Source: Alteromonas salexigens (GTDB lineage Bacteria; Pseudomonadota; Gammaproteobacteria; Enterobacterales; Alteromonadaceae). Taken from it: a DNA stretch of 64,000 nucleotides. Both the position numbers and the translations under genes were made by a program. The notes under the pieces were generated by a model, which saw nothing but the letters and a program-made list of their open reading frames with translations, did no database searches and was not told where the DNA came from. Location of the stretch: contig NZ_JAOTJC010000016.1 in NCBI RefSeq assembly GCF_025628895.1, positions 1 through 64,000 of the forward strand, given 5' to 3'. Positions within the stretch are counted from its first letter, which is position 1; each line of letters begins with the position of its first letter. Below are positions 44,164 through 52,979 of the stretch, piece by piece.

Positions 44164-46181
44164 TATTGCCCCCCTCCCTGCTCGTCTGGTTGCCAGCGGT
44201 CACGCAGCTGCAATAATGCCAGACGGGTAGTCGTCTGCTGTTCCAGCAAGTAACTACGGCGTGTTTCCAGTGCCTGCCGGGTCCGGCTGATTAATGTGGA
44301 AATAACCGTGTCGGCCAATTGCGAGACCTCCTGTTGGCGGCTGGCGATCTGCACCGCGGCGGCATCTACACGGGCCTGCTGCTCATCGAACATGGCTGGG
44401 TTAGCTACCAGCTGCTCCAGTGCATGTAACCGTTGCGCCGCCTCTTTGCGCAGAGAATCCAGGCTATCCAGCTGCTTATTGTACTGCCACATCAGCGGTA
44501 CAAATTCATCGTCTATCTGCCATTGCAGTATTCCCTTTAACCGCTGCAGGCGCGCCTGGTGCGCAGGCTTTGCTTTGTCATGTTGCTGTAGCAGCCGGAG
44601 CTGTTTACTGGCGGACTGCAATCGCGTCAGTTGAGGCTGTTGGCCTGGCCTGGCCAATTGCGCAATAGCGGCAAAATACTCGTCATCGGTGTCCGCCTGC
44701 TCAGCTTCCCGGGCTGCCTTTTGCAAGCGCTCACGTAACGCCCCGGCCTGCTCGGTAAGCGTACGAAGAGTGTCATCATGAGACGCGGTATCAATGGCAC
44801 TTACCCGGCGGGCGTGTTCTACCCGCCGCTCATCAATCAGCATGGTAAACTGACGAATATCATCCTGCTTCTGGTCAAGCATATCGCGCATATCCGAGAG
44901 CGTGCGCAGGTGCTGCAATAATGCATAACTCGACTGTGCCTGTTCGGTAGTCACGATACGCTTAAGAATATCTCTGTGCACCTGTGGCCAGGTGACATAG
45001 GCAGACGGTAACGGCTCGCCGGGGTTGTCGTGAGACAGGGCATTGCCAATGACAAACCAGTATTTTGGCTGGGCTACCCGTTGTTTAAGCGTATCCAGTT
45101 CCTCAACCGCCTCGATCAGCGCGTCGTCAAGCGCTTCGAAATGCTGTAGCGCATCCTGATACCCCTTGTGTTTGGCGTAACCCAGCCCGAGCGCGTGACG
45201 GGCCTGCAGCGTGTAAAGGTTTTCAGGTTGTTCGGTAAGAAACTGCCAGACGCCCATGGCCATTGGCCAGTCGTCACCCTGTGCCAGTGCCCAGCCGTAG
45301 CCCAGCAATGCTTCATCACGGGCCAGCGTTTGCCCGCTGATTTGCCCGAACGCATCGGTGGCCTGGGCTAATTTACCTTCGGCAAGCAGTGTCTGTCCTC
45401 TGGCCAGCAGGATCTGATTTAACAGTGCCTGGTATTCTGCCGCGCTGACCTGCTCTGGCTGGTTGTCCTTGCTCAGCCCCAGCCAGCTCATCAGCCCCTG
45501 TGTTTTTTTCCGGCCCGGTGACAAGTGGGTACTTAGCCCCTGTTGTGCCTGCGCGAAAAAGGCTTCAGCTTCGCGTAGCTGATTGCGCTGAAAAGCCATG
45601 ACACCGCGGTTGTAGAGTAAGTAATACGCTTCAATGTCGGTGTCGCTGAGCTGCTCACTGTACGATTCTGGTGCATCTTCCAGAACCTGTATGTTGGCAG
45701 CCATGTAATGCAGTTTGTCCCACTGTGCCTCGCTGAGATAGTGAGTCTCGCCCCGCTTATCGGATGCCGCCATCCCGGCTATTTTTTCGTAATGAGGACG
45801 GGCCTGTTGCGGCTGATTCTGAGAAAAATACAGCCGGCTTAACCAGTAGTGCGCCCGCACCCGGGTGGCCTCATCGCTGATATCTTGATCCAGCACTTGC
45901 TGCAACACCTGCCCAGCCTGAGTGGGCATGCCCCAGCCTAACGCTGCACTGCCTTGCAGCAGAGCGAGTTGACGGGCGTCGGCCGGGGTAAGGGGCTGCT
46001 CGGCCGCCACGGCAATCCGGGTGAGCGCATTGAATGGATCGGCATGGTAAAGCGCATATTTAGCGTTGCCCAGATGCATGCGCGAGAGCGCCTGCCCGGT
46101 GTCAGGCTTTTCGGCGGCCTGCACCGGCCCAGTCAGCAACGCGCCGAATACAATGCCGGCTACGGATTTCGCTACTTTCAT
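44163..46181 (-). CDS. TPR and coiled-coil periplasmic protein
   Basis: This 672-residue protein has a signal peptide (1-23, ending VQAAEK). N-terminal TPR-like repeats run from about 30 to 390 (ARVHYWLSR-like RAHYWLSRLYFSQNQPQQAR and GYGWALAQGDDWPMAM). A long helical, Gln/Arg/Glu-rich part (about 430-670) is likely a coiled coil. There is no lipobox. It starts 2 bp after its upstream neighbour's stop and ends at the start of the giant TPR lipoprotein. It could correspond to the AgmU/GltD type of periplasmic TPR protein, but no alignment could be done. Confidence 0.75.
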   Translation of the reverse strand: MKVAKSVAGIVFGALLTGPVQAAEKPDTGQALSRMHLGNAKYALYHADPFNALTRIAVAAEQPLTPADARQLALLQGSAALGWGMPTQAGQVLQQVLDQDISDEATRVRAHYWLSRLYFSQNQPQQARPHYEKIAGMAASDKRGETHYLSEAQWDKLHYMAANIQVLEDAPESYSEQLSDTDIEAYYLLYNRGVMAFQRNQLREAEAFFAQAQQGLSTHLSPGRKKTQGLMSWLGLSKDNQPEQVSAAEYQALLNQILLARGQTLLAEGKLAQATDAFGQISGQTLARDEALLGYGWALAQGDDWPMAMGVWQFLTEQPENLYTLQARHALGLGYAKHKGYQDALQHFEALDDALIEAVEELDTLKQRVAQPKYWFVIGNALSHDNPGEPLPSAYVTWPQVHRDILKRIVTTEQAQSSYALLQHLRTLSDMRDMLDQKQDDIRQFTMLIDERRVEHARRVSAIDTASHDDTLRTLTEQAGALRERLQKAAREAEQADTDDEYFAAIAQLARPGQQPQLTRLQSASKQLRLLQQHDKAKPAHQARLQRLKGILQWQIDDEFVPLMWQYNKQLDSLDSLRKEAAQRLHALEQLVANPAMFDEQQARVDAAAVQIASRQQEVSQLADTVISTLISRTRQALETRRSYLLEQQTTTRLALLQLRDRWQPDEQGGGQ

Positions 46182-46183
46182 AC

Positions 46184-46711
46184 CTAGAGTACGGTGGCCG
46201 TAAAGGCCGGTTGCTGTTTAGACTTTTCGTCGCTGATAGTCAGTTCGAGGGCTACCGGTTTACCGGTCTTTTCGAAGGTGGTAGTCACGGCGCGTTTATA
46301 CGCCCGCCCCTCTGGTCCATAGCCTACAAAGAAGGCGGTCAGTTCGTGTTCACCCTGGCTGACATTGCCGATAAACAACCGTTGTATGCCGCCACGGTGA
46401 AGCGCATCTACCTGCTTTTCGGTGTACAGATAGTGGGTGACCTCTTCGTCATCTATCTTAAGCTCAACGGCATCCAGTGAAAAATACTCACCCGTTTCCA
46501 CCGACAGGTAGACCGCCACCTGAGTACTGGAGGGAAACAGCAAGTCCTGTTCGAGGATAAACAAATCACGGTTAAGACTGATCAGCGCCTGTTTAAGATC
46601 TTCAATATCTGCTTCCAGCGACGCGGCGTCAGCCTGGTCGCTCTGCGCCAGCGTGACGGGCGTCACGCATAGTCCAACTGCCAGTAACGCACTGGCTAAC
46701 CACATTTTCAT
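46184..46711 (-). CDS. Periplasmic protein of the TPR operon, unknown function
   Basis: This 175-residue protein has a signal peptide (1-22, ending VTLAQS), a short coiled coil (about 28-58, SLEADIEDLKQALISLNRD) and a beta-rich body (about 65-175) with LSVETGEYFSLDAVELKIDD (about 68-87). Proteins of this kind are often mislabelled as AraC-family regulators; no DNA-binding motif is visible. It sits 12 bp after the DUF3570 gene and 2 bp before the first TPR gene. Confidence 0.65.
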   Translation of the reverse strand: MKMWLASALLAVGLCVTPVTLAQSDQADAASLEADIEDLKQALISLNRDLFILEQDLLFPSSTQVAVYLSVETGEYFSLDAVELKIDDEEVTHYLYTEKQVDALHRGGIQRLFIGNVSQGEHELTAFFVGYGPEGRAYKRAVTTTFEKTGKPVALELTISDEKSKQQPAFTATVL

Positions 46712-46723
46712 GTTTACCTCTCC

Positions 46724-47881
46724 CTAATACCACACCGACAGGTAGAGCCGAATCACGTTGGCGCTGAAACCAAAAAGCGCCTCCTCACCTACCGGTGCAT
46801 CATCTGTGACATCACGAAAATTGTCATAGTCAAAATTCATGTAGTCGTATTCAATGTTTAGCGTGCTTTTATCAATGTACCGCTGTGATGAGAACTGCCA
46901 GGCATACGACACTTTGATGCCGGTAGACAGGCTTTGATAGGTACTTAATTCCTTGTCTCTGGCCATGAAGTTAAACTCATCAGGCCGGGAGAACAGATCC
47001 TGATAAAAGTCAGCCTGCTCTTGCTGGTAATACCGTACATGAAGATCCACAATCCAGTCATCCCCAAATGTATGGATATAACCAAATTTTCCATTTACCG
47101 CTTCAATCCCCCAGGTATCGCTATAATAGCGGGCATCCCCGTACAGGCTTGCGCGATGGGCCAGGTAATAATTGGCATTGGCCGAAAACGCATTGCTCAC
47201 CCGGGTTCGGGGGTAGACCTCGGTGGTAAACGCAAACCCGCGGGCACTGTTCGGATCTAAATAACGCACCACCCGGTACGGATTATTCAGATACCCTTCA
47301 TCCGAGACGTTTTCCGCATTCACCCCGACAATCAGGTTTTTAGTCACAATTTGCGTAATGCCTATGCCGAGCTTCTGGCGCCTGGCCTGCTCAGCAAACG
47401 AAGCATCGCCCCGCCGGCCAACGTCGTCGCTGCCCCGTGAATAACTCATGGAAAGCGTGGTGAGGTCGCCAAAGAAATCCTGGCTGGCGCCCATATAGAA
47501 TGAATTGGCTTCATAGTCGTTTTCGCTGGAATTTGTATAACTCGCTGCCAGCGACGTTTTATTCTGCACGTAGTCCACTCCGATAGACGTTTCCTGACGC
47601 TCTTCCCTGTACGGACTGGCCGTCGCGCGAACATCAATCGACGCACCAGAGATGGTGTCTACGTAGTAATTGGCAGAAAAAGACCAATGGTTTCCGGCTT
47701 TTTTTCTTACCAGCACAGACGGACCGTCAATAGACACCCCGTCACCGGAATAGCTGTGGTACATCACATCGGCACGATCCTCCGGCAACACGGCACCAAG
47801 GCTGGCTGTGCTTATCCAACACCCGAGGAGACCAGCAATACAGCGGTTAATTACACCCACAACCGCCCCCCGCACCACCAT
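46724..47881 (-). CDS. DUF3570 outer-membrane beta-barrel, putative ApbE flavinylation target
   Basis: This roughly 385-residue protein has a signal-like start (IAGLLGCWISTASLGAVL) and a body of alternating amphipathic strands ending in an aromatic residue (LSVWY), as in outer-membrane barrels. DUF3570 proteins usually neighbour DUF4266, TlpA and ApbE genes, as here. Near the N-terminus it carries DTISGAS (47639-47659), which fits the Dxx(S/T)GA(T/S) pattern flavinylated by ApbE. The start is uncertain: ATG 47881 or GTG 47860. Both overlap the 3' end of the DUF4266 gene, and a longer ATG frame begins at 47917. Confidence 0.8.
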   Translation of the reverse strand: MVVRGAVVGVINRCIAGLLGCWISTASLGAVLPEDRADVMYHSYSGDGVSIDGPSVLVRKKAGNHWSFSANYYVDTISGASIDVRATASPYREERQETSIGVDYVQNKTSLAASYTNSSENDYEANSFYMGASQDFFGDLTTLSMSYSRGSDDVGRRGDASFAEQARRQKLGIGITQIVTKNLIVGVNAENVSDEGYLNNPYRVVRYLDPNSARGFAFTTEVYPRTRVSNAFSANANYYLAHRASLYGDARYYSDTWGIEAVNGKFGYIHTFGDDWIVDLHVRYYQQEQADFYQDLFSRPDEFNFMARDKELSTYQSLSTGIKVSYAWQFSSQRYIDKSTLNIEYDYMNFDYDNFRDVTDDAPVGEEALFGFSANVIRLYLSVWY

Positions 47882-48086
47882 CGGCGCCGCGGGCACCCTC
47901 CCGGGCTTCATGCACATGTTTGGTATAGGCCATGGCCACCGGATTACGATTCACGCTCATAATAGGGTCAGCCAGAAGGCTGCGCTCGTAGGGTTTCACC
48001 CAGGGCTCAATGTCGGTAAGGGTACTGGCGCAACCGCTGAGACAGGTCACTGCGCCAAGCGCTGATAACAACAGATAACTGCGCAT
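47847..48086 (-). CDS. DUF4266 lipoprotein with Cys/Gly-rich tail
   Basis: This 79-residue protein has a lipobox (LSGC, Cys about 19) and the conserved DUF4266 body: WVKPYERSLLADPIMSVNRNP (about 29-49), then AYTKHVHEAREGARGADGGAG. It ends in GGGCGCN. The C-terminal CxC after a Gly tract suggests metal, thiol-exchange or modification chemistry. It is placed directly after the TlpA gene (3-bp gap) and overlaps the DUF3570 gene, as in related loci. The function is unknown. Confidence 0.8.
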   Translation of the reverse strand: MRSYLLLSALGAVTCLSGCASTLTDIEPWVKPYERSLLADPIMSVNRNPVAMAYTKHVHEAREGARGADGGAGGGCGCN

Positions 48087-48089
48087 GAC

Positions 48090-48611
48090 TTATTCTCTCA
48101 GTAACCGGTGTAATACTTGCTCATAGCGCGCTTCATCACCACTTTTGTACCCTTTGTGGGTAAGCCGGGCGACGCCACCGCGGTCAATCATCACTGTGGT
48201 AGGCATGGCTGATACGTCATACAGTTCGCTGACGTCTCCCTGCGGGTCGTACAGCACCGGAAAGGATACGGCGATGTCCTGCAGCAACTTATCTGCTTTA
48301 ACTGACTGATCGTCCACATTCACTGCATACACGGTTACGCCCATGTCGGCATAAGTCTGGTACAGGGCTTCAAATGCAGGCAGTTCTTCCCGGCATGGCC
48401 CGCACCAAGAGGCCCAGAAATTTACAATAACGATATTGCCCCGCTCTTCACTTAAACGCAGGTTACCGCCGTCCCGGCTTTTTAAGGTGAAATCCGGTGC
48501 GGGCAGCGGGCTATTAGCCACATCGGCGCGGGCGGCGGTGGCGGCAAGAGTGAGTAAGAGCAGGGTAAGCACACCCAGGACTGCAAAAGACAGTTGTGGT
48601 TTGGTATTCAT
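48090..48611 (-). CDS. TlpA-family thioredoxin-like protein
   Basis: This 173-residue exported thiol-disulfide oxidoreductase has a signal or anchor helix (about 8-28), then a TlpA/ResA-type domain. The redox motif is NFWASWCGPCREELPAFEAL (about 64-83; CGPC). The cis-Pro is in SAMPTTVMIDRGGVA (about 131-145). It may keep the Cys pairs of the c-type cytochromes or of the DUF4266 tail reduced. It lies 14 bp after the barrel gene and 3 bp before the DUF4266 gene. Confidence 0.88.
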   Translation of the reverse strand: MNTKPQLSFAVLGVLTLLLLTLAATAARADVANSPLPAPDFTLKSRDGGNLRLSEERGNIVIVNFWASWCGPCREELPAFEALYQTYADMGVTVYAVNVDDQSVKADKLLQDIAVSFPVLYDPQGDVSELYDVSAMPTTVMIDRGGVARLTHKGYKSGDEARYEQVLHRLLRE

Positions 48612-48625
48612 GGCCGTTCCTCAGG

Positions 48626-49252
48626 TTAGAAAAACACGCTGGCAGCCAGCGTATACTGTAGATTGTGGGTATCTTTTTGCTCGCCGGTGAGCTCTGTGCT
48701 GAAAATACGGTCACGCACATCCAGCCGCAGCGCTATCCGGTCGGTAAGCAGCACTCGGTAGCCCGTGCCCAGGCTGAGCGTGAAGCGGTTATCACCGGCA
48801 AAATCGGTACTGCCACCGCCTATCTGCACGTAGAAGTCGGTGTTGAAGGTAGTGCCATCGGTAAAGAAGATCTCACCGTTGAGGTTGTAGCCAACAGCCA
48901 GGTCGTAATACTGGTAGTCCCGCTCATCCTCGGTTAACAGTGGCGCGCCGCCTGATAACACCTCAAAACTGGTTTCCCCGGCCTCAGCGACCCCGCCCTG
49001 CGCTTCCAGGTACAGGTTCTCGGTAATGTGATAGCTCAGGGTCAGGCCGTACACGGCACCTGAAGAAAAGTCCTCAATACTGACTTGCCCCACAAACGCG
49101 CCAAATTCAATATTGTTATGGTTAATGTCGCTGTCACTGACCACATCAGGTGACGCTAACGTGTCATTGGATTGCGCTAGCGCGGGGGCAGCACTAAGCG
49201 CCCCTAACAGTGCCCCGCATCCTAGAAAAATACTGAAAAGCCGAGTTGCCAA
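48626..49252 (-). CDS. Outer-membrane beta-barrel protein
   Basis: This 208-residue protein has a signal peptide (1-26, ending ALAQSN) and an eight- to ten-stranded barrel pattern (for example YGLTLSYHITENLYLEAQGG, GYNLNGEIFF, FTLSLGTGYRVLL), ending in Phe-Phe (LAASVFF), the outer-membrane insertion signal. Its start overlaps the end of the upstream gene by 31 bp. It shares its architecture with the next barrel protein, which suggests an ancient duplication. Confidence 0.75.
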   Translation of the reverse strand: MATRLFSIFLGCGALLGALSAAPALAQSNDTLASPDVVSDSDINHNNIEFGAFVGQVSIEDFSSGAVYGLTLSYHITENLYLEAQGGVAEAGETSFEVLSGGAPLLTEDERDYQYYDLAVGYNLNGEIFFTDGTTFNTDFYVQIGGGSTDFAGDNRFTLSLGTGYRVLLTDRIALRLDVRDRIFSTELTGEQKDTHNLQYTLAASVFF

Positions 49253-49953
49253 TGGTTTAACTCCTCTAGATCATCGCGCTCAGTGAGCGCTGTCAGGCGC
49301 CTGTATTCAAGACGCATGGAAAATTGTTTTACCAGGTAAAGGCGTGCGCCAATACCTACCTCCAGTAAATCATTGGTGCGGCTTTCCGCCCCACTCTGTA
49401 CCAGTGTGGCCGTCGGCGTAGTCTGGATCTGCCCTGCCCCCAGTGACCAGTAAGGCGACACGCGCCAGTCAGGAAATGGTGTATGCTGGAGCCTGACCAG
49501 CCACAGCCGGTTTTCTGAAAAATCGCCGAGCGCCTGAGAAACCCCTGCTTCTGCCGCGATATTTGCGGTCATCATCCAGGCCGCACTCACCGACAGGGCG
49601 TTGGTGTTTTCGAGTCGTCCGGCACTGACGGTGACTTCGAACCGGCGCTCCTGAAAGCTGTCAAAATCGGCCTCGGCGATAACAAATGTATTGTCCTGGC
49701 TGACGATAGTCCGGCTTAATTCTGATGCAGAGACCCATCCCTGAATACCGCGGGCGGTCTCGATTTTGTACCAGCCGGTATGCGCCGCCAGCACGCTAAT
49801 TCGCTCGCCCTTTTCAATGGCATGAAATACCGGGTATTCCGAGGCAGGCCCGGTGTGCACATCCGCGTAGGGCTCTACCACGGTGACGCTGACCGGCGCA
49901 GCCAAGGCAGTAGCACTCAGCAGGATAAGCAAACAGGCAAGGATCAGTTTCAC
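49222..49953 (-). CDS. SH3-domain plus outer-membrane beta-barrel protein
   Basis: This 243-residue protein has a signal peptide (1-18, ending ALAAPV) and a bacterial SH3 domain (about 20-85: VEPYADVHTGPASEYPVFHA, then GWYKIETARGIQGWVSASEL). A C-terminal barrel (about 100-243) ends LGFSVFF. The SH3 part could bind peptidoglycan or a periplasmic partner while the barrel sits in the outer membrane. It starts 3 bp after the stop of the hydrazine-synthase-alpha-like gene. Confidence 0.78.
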   Translation of the reverse strand: MKLILACLLILLSATALAAPVSVTVVEPYADVHTGPASEYPVFHAIEKGERISVLAAHTGWYKIETARGIQGWVSASELSRTIVSQDNTFVIAEADFDSFQERRFEVTVSAGRLENTNALSVSAAWMMTANIAAEAGVSQALGDFSENRLWLVRLQHTPFPDWRVSPYWSLGAGQIQTTPTATLVQSGAESRTNDLLEVGIGARLYLVKQFSMRLEYRRLTALTERDDLEELNHWQLGFSVFF

Positions 49954-49956
49954 AAC

Positions 49957-52677
49957 TTACTCCTGCACCGAGTCAAACGGGTTGTTGTAATACTGGCCAC
50001 CCACATCCAGCCACTCTGCCAGCAGTTTGAGCTCCGCCGCAGACATCCAGCCAGCATGGGTACCCGACTCCAGCGCGTTAAATAAGGCCGCACTTTGAGA
50101 GGCGCTTCCGGCACGGGCCACGGCGGGGACAGGCACCGGTTCGGTAACCGGAATTGGATTGCCTTCTGCATCCAGAATAAGCTCGCCATCCTCATCCCGC
50201 TCGAACACAATATCGCCATTATCGTCGCGCACAGTTTCGCGAACATCACGGAGGACGCCTTCCACCACTTCCTGCGCGTTGTCGTTGAACAACAGTTCCC
50301 GGTAACCGGTAAGGTGTTCCGGGTTGTCGGTTGAGGGGGCGTCTGACAAATCCAGTTGCGCGGCAGGCACCTGTGCATCGCCGTTAGCATCAACCGGGGC
50401 ATGGCACGCCACGCAGGTGTGCACCGCGAGCACATTGTCATCGTCGTCTAGCTGCTCCCGTGGCTGGGTAAAGAGTGGCTGAATATGGGTGGGATAATTA
50501 ATTACGCTGCGACAGGTGGGTGTCCAGGTTTGGGCACAGCTTTGCGTGACCGGCAGCGCCGTGTTGAGTTCGGCGTAACTTATAGAAAAGTCGGCAGCAG
50601 GCGTGGTCACCGCCGGGTCGCTCCAGACATCGGTGAACTGCATATCCGCACTAGCGGGTTGCGCGCCCAGCACGCGCCGGCGGGTTTGTGCCATGGTGTC
50701 GCCCAGGTCGGTAAAGAGGGCGGGATTGGCACCCGGGAACGCACCGCCCGTGGTGGCTGCGCCGGCGTTTATTGACGGGTATTCCGCGTCCGGCCGACCA
50801 TGCGGTACCGTGCTGTCAGAGGTGTGACATCCATGACAGGTCTTCACTTCGCCAGGCGCCACCTGCAGCCAGTTATCATGCCGTGGCAACACCCGTTTGC
50901 CTCGGGAGTCCGTGAGGCTGAAAGCCAGTGGGATATTAGCGGGTACATCCACCATCACCGAGCCGTCAGGCTCTAATTCGGCATAACCGATAATTTCCCG
51001 CATTCCCAGCCTGCGATTTGGCCCGAAAGCGTCGTTATCGAGTTCCAGTACATCTTCGTCAGGCTGAGAGACGCCTTTCTCAATGCGGATGAACCGCACG
51101 GGGCGCATATCCGGCGCAGTCAGTGCAGGATTAGCCAGGGTCGCCAGCCCCGCCGGGCTGGTATCTTCGCCGCCCATGTCATACACGCTTCGAATATGCA
51201 GCGTTCCGCGCTGGGCGTCTGCCAGCTGTGCATCGTACTCAGCAGGCCCGGCATAGCTGTCCGGAAACGGACGCGTTTCCATTGATACAAATTCGGTATA
51301 CGCGACGCCTTCGACTGGCGGCACCACGACCTGCTGGGTGCCGCTGTCGGGCTGGTACATCCACAAACCATACAGCGCCGGTGCAGGTTCAACGTTCTCC
51401 TCAGCAAGACGTTCAGGGGTGCAGGGAAGCACCGGGCGTTCACTGCCGTCAGTGGGGGCTTCGCCGTATACCCGGCACTGACTCCAGGAAAAAAGCTGGC
51501 GACCGCTGCCATCCCATAACGGATAAACCGAGGCCACATAACCACCGGGCGAGATCGCCACGGCAGTATCGATACTCTCGAACAACGCTGGCGTCTGGGC
51601 GGGGCCCGATAAACTTTCAGCGTCGGCCACCGGCGTAAAGGTATCAACGTAGTCGGTGGTATTCAGCAGTGCGTAGTTCCCCCCCAGCGTTGCACGCTGA
51701 TACGGCCGCGCCGAAACCAGGATCTGGCCGTCTGGCGTTATGCGGCTGCCCACAAAGTGTTGTTCGCCGTCGCCATCCATATGGCTATGCCGGCCGTAAA
51801 CAATCGCCAGTCCGCTACCGTCCGGATTAACCCGGTACAGGTGCATGCCCCTGTCACCGCCAGCCTGATCCCATCGGGTAAACAATATGCTGCCGTCTGG
51901 CTGCACCTGGGGGTCCAGATCATGGCTTTGATTAAAGGATATTTGCTGAATGTCGGCGCCGTTAGCATCCATAATGTGTAACACTGACGCATGCGTTCGG
52001 CGACTCTCATCCAGCCCGGCATATTGGGGTTTGCCTTCATCCAGCAGGATGGCCTGGTTGGTACGCTGACGGGTTGAGCTGAATACAATGCGGCCATCCG
52101 GAAGGTAGGTAGGCGCGGTGTCCTGTCCGGCTTCAGCCACGATATCTGACGCAATGATCCGGCGTAAATCGTCATTAATGCGATCGTATTCCCAGATATT
52201 CCACGTGGGTTGCTCGCTTTCATCGGCGTTTTCCAGTGCTGGGGCGCGCATGGCGAAAATCAGGCGCGTGCCATCATAGGATACATCAATATCTTTTACG
52301 TCGTATTGGGGCCGGGTCTCGGCGGTAAGTTCGCTGCTGACCTCACCATCTACAAACGCCCGGTCGGTAATATTCACTGCCGGCGCGCTGGCGACGGCCC
52401 GTGACTTAATAAATAACGCGGCTCCGGGTATGAATTGCGCAGGCTCCCGCAAATCCAGGGTAACCGGCGCACTGTTTTCATCCACTGGGATACTGCGCTC
52501 GATAAACGCCACTGGGATATCTACCACCACCGGGTCTGGCTCATCACTGGCGGTAGTCACCACCGACTCTCCACAGCCGACAAGGCTCATCAATAAAACC
52601 ACCAGGCAGCCCCAGCCCGAAAGAACTGTTAACCGGCGATGAATACGATGCTGTGAAAAAAGTAATAGGGTCGTCAT
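49957..52677 (-). CDS. HZS-alpha-like PD40 lipoprotein with two c-heme motifs
   Basis: This 906-residue lipoprotein (lipobox MSLVGC, Cys about 35) has a long beta-propeller with PD40-type blades (for example DAPTY-like APTYLPDGRIVFSSTR, then DLDPQVQPDGSILFTRWDQ and GSRITPDGQILVSARPY; about 120-420). A hydrazine-synthase-alpha-like middle follows. CxxCH motifs lie at about 613 (TCHGCHTS) and 755 (TCVACHA), the second followed by a cytochrome-c-like region. Homologues are annotated HzsA-related in non-anammox bacteria; no other hydrazine genes are present, so the reaction is unknown. ATG 52677 was chosen because it gives a lipoprotein signal; the open frame extends to 52746. It heads the leftward operon. 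Confidence 0.78.
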   Translation of the reverse strand: MTTLLLFSQHRIHRRLTVLSGWGCLVVLLMSLVGCGESVVTTASDEPDPVVVDIPVAFIERSIPVDENSAPVTLDLREPAQFIPGAALFIKSRAVASAPAVNITDRAFVDGEVSSELTAETRPQYDVKDIDVSYDGTRLIFAMRAPALENADESEQPTWNIWEYDRINDDLRRIIASDIVAEAGQDTAPTYLPDGRIVFSSTRQRTNQAILLDEGKPQYAGLDESRRTHASVLHIMDANGADIQQISFNQSHDLDPQVQPDGSILFTRWDQAGGDRGMHLYRVNPDGSGLAIVYGRHSHMDGDGEQHFVGSRITPDGQILVSARPYQRATLGGNYALLNTTDYVDTFTPVADAESLSGPAQTPALFESIDTAVAISPGGYVASVYPLWDGSGRQLFSWSQCRVYGEAPTDGSERPVLPCTPERLAEENVEPAPALYGLWMYQPDSGTQQVVVPPVEGVAYTEFVSMETRPFPDSYAGPAEYDAQLADAQRGTLHIRSVYDMGGEDTSPAGLATLANPALTAPDMRPVRFIRIEKGVSQPDEDVLELDNDAFGPNRRLGMREIIGYAELEPDGSVMVDVPANIPLAFSLTDSRGKRVLPRHDNWLQVAPGEVKTCHGCHTSDSTVPHGRPDAEYPSINAGAATTGGAFPGANPALFTDLGDTMAQTRRRVLGAQPASADMQFTDVWSDPAVTTPAADFSISYAELNTALPVTQSCAQTWTPTCRSVINYPTHIQPLFTQPREQLDDDDNVLAVHTCVACHAPVDANGDAQVPAAQLDLSDAPSTDNPEHLTGYRELLFNDNAQEVVEGVLRDVRETVRDDNGDIVFERDEDGELILDAEGNPIPVTEPVPVPAVARAGSASQSAALFNALESGTHAGWMSAAELKLLAEWLDVGGQYYNNPFDSVQE

Positions 52678-52979
52678 TGGGTATACTGCGCTCCAGACTG
52701 CTCGTTTAAGGATTTCACTGAAGCTGGCAGTCCACAATGACGGCATTCATAAATGGGAATGCCATTTAATACGTTTCCCATCACATAGCCATGAACCTAT
52801 ATATATAACCTGCGCGAAAGCCTTAAAATTAAAGCGCAGTAGCAAGATGCGATTTATTTTATATGTCCGCCAGTTCACTTCAGCTATGAGAAATCATACG
52901 TAAAGGCACACAGCGCTATTTATCATTCGGTGGCCGACTGCTTTGATTGCGCCATAGCAATCCTTACAGGAGCAATATT
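52678..52979. promoter_or_regulatory. Divergent promoter region of the two envelope/heme operons
   Basis: These 302 AT-rich bases between the leftward lipoprotein operon and the rightward cytochrome operon must contain both promoters. An inverted repeat, GGCATTC-N8-GAATGCC (52742-52748 with 52757-52763), lies inside, and a second overlapping dyad ATGGGAA/TTCCCAT (52753-52759 with 52775-52781) shares bases with it. Either could be an operator controlling both directions. A TATATATATAA tract follows at about 52800-52809. Confidence 0.6.

Noticed and set aside
46184..46711. AraC-family regulator annotation for the 175-residue protein
   Set aside because: It has a signal peptide and a beta-rich exported body with no helix-turn-helix.
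49950..50441. 163-codon minus-strand open frame
   Set aside because: It is an alternative frame within the HZS-alpha-like gene; Trp/Arg/Cys-rich and not protein-like.
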